A stretch of DNA of 64,000 nt from Dactylonectria macrodidyma (Eukaryota > Ascomycota > Sordariomycetes > Hypocreales > Nectriaceae), in NCBI GenBank assembly GCA_020744425.1, contig JAGMUV010000044.1, positions 1-64,000 on the forward strand, given 5' to 3'. Of this stretch, positions 33,453 through 43,914 are shown piece after piece (position 1 is the stretch's first letter; every line of letters begins with the position of its first letter). The notes under the pieces are model-generated. The model saw only the letters and a list, made by a program, of their open reading frames with translations. It made no database searches and had not been told where the DNA came from. The position numbers were made by a program, and so were the translations under genes.

Positions 33453-35120
33453 ATGGTGTTGACGTTCACTCTCTACATCCTCACAATGCACGCCTTCAGC
33501 CTCACAGTAGCCCTCACGGCCGCCGCTGGCGTAGCTGGCGAATCCTCCGTTCTCCTCCGAGGCGGCACCATCATCGGATTCGATGAGGCCAGCAATTCCC
33601 TCAACGTGGTCCGCAATGGCTCGCTTCTGATCACCAATGACCGCATCACGTCCATCTACACGGCGAACCAGACACCGCTTCGTGCCTCCAACGACACGCA
33701 GGTCGTCGACGTAACCAACAAGATCATCACCCCTGGTTTCGTCGACACGCACCGCCACGGCTGGCAGACGGCCTTCAGGACCGTCGGGTCCAACACGTCG
33801 CTGGCCGAGTACTTCAACCGCTACGGTGAGTATGCCGCTGCCGGCCTGCTGAGCGCCGACGACGTGTATATCGGCCAGCTCACAGGACTATACGAGGCTC
33901 TCAACGCGGGTGTCACTACGACGCTGGACCATGCCCATCACACCTGGTCCGACGAGACGGCCGAGGCCGGTCTGAAGGGTAGCATTGACAGTGGCGCGAG
34001 GGTCTTTTGGTCGTATGCGTTCCGTAATGTCACAAATTACACTGTCTCGCAACAGCTCGAGAACTTCAGAGACATTGCGGTCAAGGCCGAGTTCAATGGC
34101 ACCAATACTAACCTCGGTATTGCGTTCGACTTCTTTGGTCCGAATCCTATTCTCAAAGATGTCAACGCCGTTGTTGACATTGCCAAGTAAATACTCTCTC
34201 ACACTTATGACAGAGGCGAGATTGCTAACGTGTATACCAGGGAGTTCAATGTGTCTGTTATCACCACTCACAGTCTCCAAGGACCATGGGGCGGTAAGTC
34301 ATTCCCTCAACTTCTCGATAGGTAGGTAGTGAAGTAACTAATGACCCACGGGCCACTAGTCACCAACAGCCCCGAGGACGTACACGCGGTTGGCGCTCTC
34401 AACACCAGCATCCCCGTTGTCTTCTCTCACGCTTCTTTTCTTACATATCAGGGAGCCTCCCTCCTCCGCTCCACCAACCAACACATCTCCATCACCCCCG
34501 AGTCGGAGATGCACTATGGTCATACTCACCCGCACAGCCACCTCATCCAGGACCAAGGCTCTCTCGGAGTTGACACGCACTTCACCTACTCCACCGACAT
34601 CCTCACCCAGGCTCGCATCTGGCTACAGAGCACTAGGCGTTTGCTCTACCAGCAAGTTCTCGCAAACTGGCGCGTGCCCACGACGACGCCCATGACGGTT
34701 AACCAAGCCTTCCTCCTCGCCACCCGCAACGGCGGCCTGGCGCTGCGCCGCCCCGACTTGGGCGTCATTGCCGAGGGCGCCAAGGCCGATGTCATCGTCT
34801 GGGGCGGTGACAGCCCCGCGCTACTTGGCTGGGTTGACCCCGTTGCGGCCGTCATTCTGCATGCCAGTGTCGGTGATGTCGAACACGTTCTAGTGGATGG
34901 AAAGTTCGTCAAGAAGGATCGCAAGATCGTCTCGTCCGACTACCTGGATGTCAAGACCAGGTTCCTGAGCAGCGCGAGGAAGATTCAACAGATTTGGCAT
35001 GACATCCCCTTCCCTGTTCTCGAGGGTGAGTTTAGCAGCTCAGGTGCCTCTTATGAGGCGCCCCTTTCGGTCGATGTGTTAGCTGGCAATGAGACCGGCT
35101 ATGGAACCACCTTTCTGTAA
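33453..35120 (+). CDS. Secreted amidohydrolase (cytosine-deaminase/AtzA-like superfamily)
   Basis: Metal-dependent hydrolase of the TIM-barrel amidohydrolase superfamily. Introns 34187-34240 and 34294-34359 are spliced out, giving 515 residues from the first ATG or 504 from a second ATG at 33486. The second starts MHAFSLTVALTAAAGVAGES, a good signal peptide, so it is the likelier start and the protein is probably exported. Domain marks: beta-sandwich start LLRGGTIIGFD, the metal site DTHRHGWQ (H-x-H) after IITPGFV, ITTHS on the later strand, SPESEMHYGH-type motif written ITPESEMHYGH, and the closing LGVIAEGAKADVIVWGGD with VDPVAAVILHA. These resemble aminohydrolases that deaminate or dechlorinate heterocycles. 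Potential N-glycosylation sites (NTS, NVT, NTS) fit secretion. Substrate unknown. Intact. Confidence 0.88.
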
Positions 35121-35219
35121 ATATTATCGAGCGTAACAAGCTGTGACGCCTGGACGCCATTAAGGGTGGTTTTTCAACTCGAACAACCGCTTAGTTTTAC
35201 TTGGGGTTAGCAAGGGTTG

Positions 35220-35760
35220 CCTGCTAAAGCATGTGGAAAAAGCAAGGAATGGACCCCTTTATTTCTATAAAATGTTATTAATACTGTTAGAACTAAATAT
35301 CTCCTTGAAACTATAAGCTCTACCCCCCTTCCCCTCCCTGCAAAGTATGTTAATAAGAGTTATAACTTGAAGGTTATAGTTTAACTTCAGTTAACTTAGA
35401 TGTAACTTAACTTAGATTTAGAGTTTCGACTTATAAAATCTTAGCTTAAGTTTATCTTCCTATTTTCTACTTTTTATATATATTTCAAGTAAAATAATAG
35501 CTAATATATAATATACATAATATATATAATATAAATATTAATAAAGTTAAGGGACTATAATAGTAGATGTTTATTAAATGAAGTGCAGATTATAATATAG
35601 ATATTAAGTAATTTAACCTTCTTATTATCTATTTTATTTATTTTAATAGAGGGAGGTAAGCCACGGTAAGGTAATAAATATAAAGAAAGTAATAGATAAA
35701 TAAACTAGGAGAAGTAAAGGGGAGGGAGCTTATATATAATAACAGCTGTTATACTATATT
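35220..35760. other. AT-rich block, RIP-like
   Basis: About 540 bases of very AT-rich, TATA-repeating sequence with no frame, similar to 4550-4985. Probably a decayed repeat. Confidence 0.55.
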
Positions 35761-35946
35761 TCCAGATTCAACCCTTTTCCAACTCTAGAGACAGAGTAAC
35801 CAGAGACAAATACGCCTAGAAATGCTAATTAGCCGACATCTCTGCTTCCCTGAGACTATTCGCTTCAACATCTAGTACATAGCAATTATATTTAAGTAGG
35901 AAACTAAACACATGCGGCTCTGAAGCTCCGTGTACGTACAGATTGA

Positions 35947-36495
35947 ATGTTGTTTGTTGGTAAGGATGATCTAGCAGACCTGGTGAAGTCATCCCTGATT
36001 CAAGAGCCTTCTTTTGCTTTTGCTATTCCTGTTACCATCTTGGCTAACTATGGCCTTGGAGTCCCTCTAGAAGCAAATTTAAATACCTGCTCTGCCAGCA
36101 CCCGAATTGGCACAGTTCTAGGTGAACTACGGATTGCTGCCAGCTTTGAGTTGCTCAACACTCTCTTTGTCACACCTGGGTCCGATGAAGAAGAAATGAC
36201 AAGTGCCAAGAAGTTTCAACTTTTTTTGACTATCTTTTCGCGTCCGGTCATGGGCGTGGCACTGAATAATTCATCACCGTCATCGCCGCTGCTTCAGCGG
36301 CAACGAAGTGATGAGAGTATGTTGGGTCTCTCAAACTGTGCCTCGCCAGACTGCCCTCAACGGCGACTTATTTTCCTCCTATGTACAGGTTTACTTGGTA
36401 GCTTGTCGGTAGGACTAGGACGAGGTAAACTTAGGATGGATGCGCTCAGTTCCTGCAACGAATACTGGACTGTGTGCTATAAAGCAATTAGATAA
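35947..36495 (+). CDS. Hypothetical open frame, unrecognised
   Basis: An uninterrupted 182-codon frame starting at ATG with MLFVGKDDLADLVKSSL, then a mildly hydrophobic segment PSFAFAIPVTILANYGLGVPL. The second half contains a Ser-rich stretch and another hydrophobic patch near IFLLCTGLLGSLSVGLG. I recognise no family. There are no helpful neighbours, and it lies just beyond an AT-rich block, so it may be chance or part of a decayed gene. Confidence 0.25.
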   Translation: MLFVGKDDLADLVKSSLIQEPSFAFAIPVTILANYGLGVPLEANLNTCSASTRIGTVLGELRIAASFELLNTLFVTPGSDEEEMTSAKKFQLFLTIFSRPVMGVALNNSSPSSPLLQRQRSDESMLGLSNCASPDCPQRRLIFLLCTGLLGSLSVGLGRGKLRMDALSSCNEYWTVCYKAIR

Positions 36496-36499
36496 GAAT

Positions 36500-38351
36500 G
36501 TTGCCGCCTCCGAAAATGGACTCGTAACCTTGGACTCTTCAAACTAGGCCCGCAAACAAAACCGTGTTTGTGTGCCAATAGGATAAACGGATGGTATGAA
36601 GCGATGACAGAAAGCATCTTAACGAAGGTCTCATCTTGATCGTCAATGACTGGAAGGACCTCCATTGGGCCTCAGGAGGGACTACGATTCACGTCCATGT
36701 ATACCACTGGCTGCATTCGCCGCAACTATTTATAGTGCATGATGACAGCGAGAATGAACGGAAACAATGAAGCAACAACACGGTGCGGTGGGCTGAGTAT
36801 TTGCAAGCTCGATAAGTCCGACATGTGCGACGGTGCGAGCACAGCTTAAACCTAGCTCCATTTCTGCCCTCCCGCCTCAGTCTATGGCCAGGCACTCTAG
36901 GACTTTCTCGTTAGGTGTTGAGTCTCGACTCTCGAAGTCGGCTTATTGTAAAGGAGGAACGTTTGTAAGATTGGGAGGTGGCGCAGGGGGTGCTATGGAT
37001 GGCGGAATGGCCCGTTTAGATGAAGAATTTGCAGCTTGTGAAGCGGATATATATTACCTTGCCTATGTGAGCTTCCTCTCATATGTTCGCTCCATCACAG
37101 GGTAGGAACGGCGTCCGATTAGTACAAGTATTTGCGGTCATCACTTCTTAACCACAGTGGCCAGACTCAACCTTCTTTGCACAATCCCACCGGCACAGTC
37201 CAGCGTGTGTCTGCGTCGTCACCTTTTATTGAATTGACTCGACTTGGATACGTGCAGAGACGAAGTCTGCGAGTTCAAGCTCTAGGGTCACACAGCGCTC
37301 TGTTTTCGAGTTTCCGCCGTTCCACGGGTCATCACTCGAACTTAGCCAAGGGGCTTGGAGTTTATGTAGCCACACCTAATATGGTCCACGCTCGCATCGA
37401 AACCTACGCTATCAAGCATCATGCTGTTACCCGTTTGCTGCAAAAGCCGCTCTGCTCACGGAAAGTCGCATCATTTCTTGCGGCGCGCCCTGTTTGCGGT
37501 TCATTCTTCCCCACAGCTACGAACTCTTATTCGTAGGGGAGGAAGCCAACTGCTTGCTAGAAAGAATCAGCCTTCCATAGCAACCGCAGTTGGTAGTTCA
37601 AGATTTCACAGAGCTTTCTGTCTCATGGAACTGCGGGTAGGTTTCTCTAAAGTTCAACCAGACGATGGTCGCTCTAAAGCTTCTACGTATTTAGCCCTCG
37701 AGGTGAGCATCTGCAGGCTGGCGGTTTGAGTAAGCACATAAAGAGTGCGCAGAGGCTGACCAGGAATGTCTCTGGGCAAGATTTTCAGTTTCTTGTCCTT
37801 CCATCTTACCATCTCATCTAACTTACCAGGATGCGTTAGAACTGGGTGTTACAGCCGGGTGTCCCCAATGAAGCAAGCATTCTGATCCTCACTTGAAGCA
37901 GTACGTATCATCAGCAAGAGACTTCAACATCATTGGCTTTATGATACAAATTTTCTTCGAGAACAGACTAGAGAGAAATGGGCTAGTGTCAACAGAACTA
38001 CAACTTATTTCTCTTGCGTAACTCCATCGAGCAGAGCCCCGAACGCAGCAAACACACAAGTACGGCATTCAGCGGCATCCACCCATCATTTGCCGTAGCT
38101 GTCATGTCGCCCCCCTCCTGACGAAGCACCTTCACCACGTCGACTCAGCATAGCTGATGGAGGCGAAACCAGCGTCATTCCTTGGTGTTCATCTTTAACA
38201 CGAAATTTTGAGTTAGACATGCACGCCAAGCTAGGTTCCAGTTGGCTGTCAATCATCCAAGTCTCGAATCTCTGTTGATACCACCAACTAGTTAATCTTC
38301 GGTCTGAGGAACTAGGGTATTAAACTTTAACTCGACGATGCTACCCTTGCA
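36500..38351. other. Intergenic, no gene supported
   Basis: Frames at 36833-37105 and 37132-37729 are open but carry no family features and differ in style from fungal proteins. No repeat or RNA gene recognised. Confidence 0.35.
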
Positions 38352-39637
38352 CTAAACCTCAAGGTTGCACGCCTGCACACCCTGTAACAGACATGCAAGA
38401 TCACTTGCATCGAACCATTCCCGATTCTTGTGCCACGCATTCACGATGACATCTCGTCCATGTCGAGCCACATTTTCAGCTTGAGCGGGGGTACCCCAAC
38501 CTGGAGCAACGGTGCCAAAGCTCAGAAGATGCACGCCCACCTGGAGGGCAACCCGCCAGGCAAAAGTCTCCGACTGTGATCCTAAGCCCTCAGTATAGCC
38601 CCGAACCGTCCAGAGTCCGGCGTCGATTCTTTTATATAGCCACAAAGCGTATAGCTCTCCAATCATCTCCCCGTGGTCCAGGCTTTCTACACCAAGCTGG
38701 GCGTTCTCCCAGTCGGCGACGAACAGTGGAATCTCGCCGTCAGCTTCAAGTGGCTTGTCGGGCAGAAGGATGCTGTCTTTCTAGTCAGTGGCTATATCAC
38801 AAATTTAATGGCAGGTGATTCTTACTTCTGCGGGCAAAAATCACCATGTATAGCAGTCAACTCTCTTGCATTGCTCAGCTCCTTCAAAGCCTCTTCCTTG
38901 ACTTGGGAGAATATGTCCGTTGCCTCAGATAGAATTTCAGGAAATTGATTAACACGCTGAAGTAACCAATCGTAGTTGATCATGTGCTTGAGAGTTTGCA
39001 TCTCCTCACTGTGTTCAAGTCCGACATGTAGCGTAGGAAACGGTTCAAGATTTGTTCCTGCATCACTGCGCAGAACTGCTTTTTTTGCCTCGGAGTGAAA
39101 TCTGACAATATATCCTGCCAATGCCTTGCCGAGATTATGGCATTGTGGCTGCAAGGACTGAGGTGTTGGGGATGGAAAATGGCTCAATACGTAATCTTTC
39201 AGATTGACCACACCGGGAAGATATTCCAGTATCTGGGTCTTGGTCTCATGGTCGTAGTGGAGGCACTTTGGAGTCCTGGCGATATATTTGGCCGAGCTCG
39301 GTTGATTCAACTCAACCTCCACCGAGTTGAGCTCCGTCAGGCACACTGCCTCAACAAGCTCCAAATTGTCAGTAGCGGCCTACTAGGATAATGGATGTCA
39401 TACGCATCGATTGATTGTGACACTGTTTGCTGCATGTCTGGCCATATAAGGTTCCGAGTGTTTAACGAGAACATCCGTTGTTCCGTCTTCGAGGGGCGTC
39501 AATAGGCGCGCATGATAGGTAAAGTTGGATTGGCCGCCTATCAAAGTCTGTAATGAGGTTACTGCATATCGCGTCCCGTTCAACCATGCCAAAACCTTGA
39601 GACGCGTCGAGTCAAATATCTCGCTAGGTGTCGCCAT
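38352..39637 (-). pseudogene. APH-fold phosphotransferase family protein with one frameshift
   Basis: Three exons separated by two 45-base introns (39359-39403 with CTGAC branch site, and 38781-38825) encode an aminoglycoside-phosphotransferase/choline-kinase-fold protein. Landmarks are LIGGQSNFTYHARLL, VLVKHSEPYMARH with the ATP lysine, TKTQILEYLPGVVNLKDYV at the hinge, AIHGDF for the catalytic loop, and VADWENAQLG for the metal-binding Asp. Exon 2 ends in the wrong phase: only the frame beginning DSILLPDKPLEADGE is open downstream, and it needs one more base in exon 2. The likely missing base is in the codon after HGDF near 38834, where relatives have Trp. Either the gene died recently by one deletion or the assembly dropped a base. 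Substrates of fungal members are mostly unknown. Confidence 0.7.
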
Positions 39638-40832
39638 TTTCGGTTAACTTTATGAGAGGCTTGATTAATTATGGGCAGATGAGGGTGCTTTCTAAAACTT
39701 GAAGCATAGATGAATTGTTTTAATCCGGTTGCCTAAGATGCTGATGTCATCCGTAAGCATCCATTATCTCGGTGCCTGGAGAGTGGAAGATGATCAAGCA
39801 CAGTAATACGGCAATGTTAACACTCGTTATGACCGAGCGATGAGGCCTACACAGTATATACTTCTGGACAAGCCTCGGTCGTGCGGGGTGATGCGGCGAG
39901 GTGGCTGTAGACTCGGCAATTCTGAGTGGGATCCAACTCCAGAATGGAGATAAGGCTATCCGGGAATAGCTCAAGGCAGTGGGTCCTCGCCCGGATCGAA
40001 GAGGCGAACAGAGGTAAAGGCGTCATCTCTAAGCTTCTCACGTCAAATTAACGGAGCGAAGCCGAGACGCGACGCGCGATCCACTCCTGGCTCGGCCGCA
40101 GGTCTCCAAACGAACGTTATCACGACTGACTCCACCCAGCAGAAGCAGAGGCTTGTCAGCACCTGCGGGTAGATCTTCCACCCTCCCGCCTTCCGGAACT
40201 AGCTTAGATATATATGTATGCATTTAGCACTCCTATGAGAATAGCCTTGCTAGCTATTAATACATTTAGTTATATCAAGTCTACTGTTCTACTATCACTA
40301 GACTGTGGCCTATATTACTTACTAAAACGTCCTAATCCACTTAATTATACACTCCTGCGTCTTGTGCCTACTCTATACTCCCTTAAGATAATCCCCGCCA
40401 TCACACTTGCCTATAACCGTACTCAGGAGTCGGAGATAGCAATGTAGATACATGAATCTCATATGCGCTCATATCCGTGCTCGTCGACTTGGCCGATTTA
40501 TACGCGACTATTTTATATCTCCCTAGTCTTCCTCTCAGCTCAGCAGATGAGTACAGACATTCTACGCTCACGCACCGGATGCAACCAATCCTATTACTGG
40601 TGCATCTCGACTTCTTGATTCTTGAGTATATTTATAGAACAGTGTTCTTATGTCTCGGGGGACAAGGTGGCGAACCGCATTCATCACAACGTCCTTCCAA
40701 TCCGAGTGAAACAACATACTATAAAGGTTCCACCCAGTTTAAAAACAATCGCACCTTGATATGTGTATACCTACCTGCCTAGTACCTCGTTACCTATAAA
40801 TCTCACAACTAAATCATCAACTGACAATCCCT
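39638..40832. other. Intergenic, no gene supported
   Basis: About 1.2 kb. Frames at 40214-40447 and 40477-40782 are short, hydrophobic and featureless. No repeat recognised. Confidence 0.35.
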
Positions 40833-42960
40833 CTACGTCGACTTGGCAGGTTTCTGCCCAAACTCGACAAACCTCTTAATGCTTTCCTGCTTTACCTCGG
40901 CCTTCCAGCTCTGTGCCTGTGCCTGCTCCAGCACATGGCTGATCTTGTTCAACTCGTCTCCGATCTAGATGAGCCTACTTGGAATCTCACAGCCAGGCTC
41001 TTAAATACCTGCCACATGGCCTTGGACTTGGCCACAGAGATGGCCCCGTCATCGTGGATCCCGATGCCCAGGATCAGCCCTGTGACATTTTGGTTCGCCT
41101 TCTTGGCTATCAGGAAGATGCTCGCCTTGACACAATAGATGATCATGGTAGCTACACTTGATGCTAATGCGGTCACCACACTTGACCCAGTCTCGTACTT
41201 GAAGTCAGCAACAGGGTTGGGACCGCCATTTTTAGTGCCGCCACTGCCGCTGTTAGCCACGCAGTCCTTGACCACATCCACCCCTTGGAGGACAATGAGA
41301 TGTCATCCTCTTCCATCTACTTAAACACAGTGCCGTCGGCGTGGGCGGCTCCGATATAGAAAAAGCCCTTGGGCCACAGGCGCACTTGAGTAGACAGACT
41401 TGGTGAACTTGCCTCCGTAAAGGCAACAGCAGACCATCAGAACTTTGTTTTTGACGGCGGTTTGGAGGACCTTGTGTAATCGTCTAGAGGTTAGATTGAC
41501 CTGTACAATGCATGTCTGCCTTTGAAGCACGGCTGAAAGCCCAGGGCGGTGGTGCGAGGGAAAACTCACGCTCGTCTTCTTCGGGATTGGTCCTTGTTTT
41601 AGGCCCAGGTAGAGTCCATGACATGGAGATGATGGTGGCCTTCTTGTCTCGTGCTGCTTGAATAGCCTGTGCAAAGTAAAAATTTGTCAGAGCGGCCCTG
41701 GAGTCGATCCTTTCATCTTGCATGGGCTGCGTATTTCCTATCAATCTGAGACTTGTCGTCCTTGGTCTCATACATCTTGAGCCGTATAATTAGGATAAAT
41801 CTTGGCCATGAGGCAAACGTGCCAAATCATACTTGCTATGGCCGTGCTATGTCCCGTTGCTGATAAGAAAACCTGCCTGACCTTATCATAGTAGTAGTTA
41901 AAGCTCTTCCCTTCCAGCACCTTCTTCAACAGCGAAGCATCAAACATATCGACCCCGTCGTCAATTAGTGCAATGACGATGTTGTCTTCTATTCGCCCTG
42001 GCGTCCTCTGAATCTTGCGCATCTCGTTGAAATTAGCAACTGTGTCCTTCTAGAAGGTTTCCATGCTCTTAGCGAACTGCGTCATCGCGTCTAGCCACTT
42101 GTAGCAGTTGACGCTTTTTAGTTTATGTAGATGTGATAAGTGACCATGGCATGGCAAGGTTGTGGATATTACGACGGTATTTGTTGGCTCCCCGCCTAGA
42201 CAAGATGGATATCGGTTCTGATTAATATGATACCTGCCTGTATTAATAGAAATGGGTTCCTATTACTTGCTGGCTCTCCTCACTGGACGAGAAGAAAGCA
42301 CAAGGGATGATATAGTTCACCGAGAGAATCAGTCTTTGCACATGATGGCATCTAGTCCCTTAGGACTTTATAATCTATCAACGTAGCCTCTCCAAAGCTA
42401 CAAGCACCGCCTGAGAAAATCTGCATCCTCATAATCCCTCGCAGCCGCCTTGTCTGCCTTCCCTGCCTCTTGTTTAGCCTCTTCGATGGCCCGCAACCCC
42501 CCCCCCCCGGAACGTCGTAGCCCAGAGGTTGAACGTGTCGCCTCCACTGCTCGGCGTGGTTGGTGTCTTCGACGGATGGCTACCTTGTAGGCTCTGGCTA
42601 TATGAAGGAGGCTTGGTTTAGTTGCTCAGAGGAGAAAGATTGCTCAAACCAGATGGGTTGCTTGGGTTCAGTCACAACAAGATCCTCCCCCTCAGTCCGC
42701 CGCTCTCGTACAGCTGCGCATTTTCGTATATGCGTCTTGCAGATCTTATAGAAGGAAGGAAAGCTCTTTGGCTTGGTATCCTAATTCGCAACCCATGGCA
42801 CCTTGCCATCCGGCACTTCGTTCAGCGGCGCCAGCCGTCCCACCACATCAAGGTAGCCTTGGGAAATGGGTGCGAGGGCGTTTTCCGTCTGAGAGAGAGG
42901 CACGCAGCGTAGCGTTGTAGCTGGCGGAGGCGCATTAGCTAAAAGTCGTTCGTGGCCGTG
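40833..42960 (-). pseudogene. Subtilisin-type (S8) intracellular protease, broken
   Basis: The minus strand carries collinear pieces of a fungal S8-family serine protease with a long N-terminal region. The N-terminal part (about 42430-42960) reads LDVVGRLAPLNEVPDGKVPWVAN, a stop, and VVTEPKQPIWFEQSFSS. The protease core reads IVIALIDDGVDMFD (Asp), ATGHSTAIASMIWHVC (His), QAARDKKATIISMSWTLPG, and KYETGSSVVTALASSVATMI (Ser). It ends near 40833 with SWKAEVKQESIKRFVEFGQ. The triad can still be seen, but the pieces lie in at least three frames. One stop, TAG at 42050-42052 in SMETF-x-KDTVANF, is a G-to-A change of an expected TGG. A run of 12 C at 42497-42508 falls inside the N-terminal part. Non-functional. 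Confidence 0.8.
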
Positions 42961-43135
42961 AACTTATCGTGTTGGCGTCTCTGACAATAGTTTCTGTGAC
43001 TTTCTAATAGCCTCCTATGATTCAGTCCAACATTGCTTAACTCGATGGAATCAGATGATTAGGTGTATTTGCGTGTTGTGCCTTCAGGGGCAAGAGATTC
43101 TAAGACAGTAAGCTCCAAGCAATGACAGACAATCC
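42961..43135. other. Short spacer
   Basis: No feature seen upstream of the broken protease. Confidence 0.3.
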
Positions 43136-43876
43136 TTAGAGGCTATAGCTTAGTGGCACTTCTCGGCCGCAGAAGAGCCCCTCAGTATCGACAGACGAAC
43201 CAGAAATGAAGATATTACGTGAACGTTTCTCAGCAGACTGAAATGCCTCAACTGGGTCTTGTCTAACCATTCTCTGCTCTTCCTCTACCCTGGAGAAACG
43301 AGCACTCAACCAACTTGCCGCCTTGTGCTGCAGAGGCAGGACATCGCGCATCCATCCAGGCAATGTCCTCATCTGTGAAGCTGTAGACGCCATCCCTGGT
43401 CGCGTATGCCTGGTTGGCGCTGGCAGCTGTGACCTGGGAATGCATTTGGCGGTCCGCTGCAGGCGGCCCCAGACTGAGCTCAGCTTCTGCTCGGGGCAAT
43501 ATCCGCCTGAGGAGGCAAAAACTACCAGCGCGTGCTCCCTGCCACGTTTCCCCGTCAAGCGCCACAACTGACAACCCTGGGAAATTCTGTTGCACCTTCC
43601 AGCTCTTTTATGCGGGCCGCGAGACTTGTGACACAATACGGAGTACCGGCCAGAGAGACCCGCCGATTCGAGCCACGTCGCCCGTGGCTGCAGGTGATGC
43701 CCTAATCTGGGATTGGCGGCTAGGTCTCCAGCCAGGCATGCTGTCAGTTTCTGGTTTATAAGGGCGGACGCACATTCTCTAATTCGGCGACAGAGAACCT
43801 GTCCGCAATCATCACACGACACGTCTACCATTGCCTCGAAATGTGCCCAGGCCAGCTGAGGTAAAATAACCTCCAC
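43136..43876 (-). other. Open region, product unclear
   Basis: Two overlapping minus-strand frames are open here: one from 43876 to 43136 with 246 codons, and one from 43595 to 43263 that reads like natural protein (LSVVALDGETWQGARAGS and VYSFTDEDIAWMDARCP). A third frame contains SLAARIKELEGATEFPRV. The pieces could be exons or a broken gene. I do not recognise the family and cannot choose a gene model. It is divergent from the CorA-like gene. Confidence 0.25.
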
Positions 43877-43914
43877 AAGTTTGACCTTTGTAGCGCCGTC
43901 TTACTTTGGGAAAC

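Noticed and set aside
33417..33758. Minus-strand frames of 60-113 codons over the amidohydrolase start
   Set aside because: Shadow frames of a well-supported plus-strand gene.
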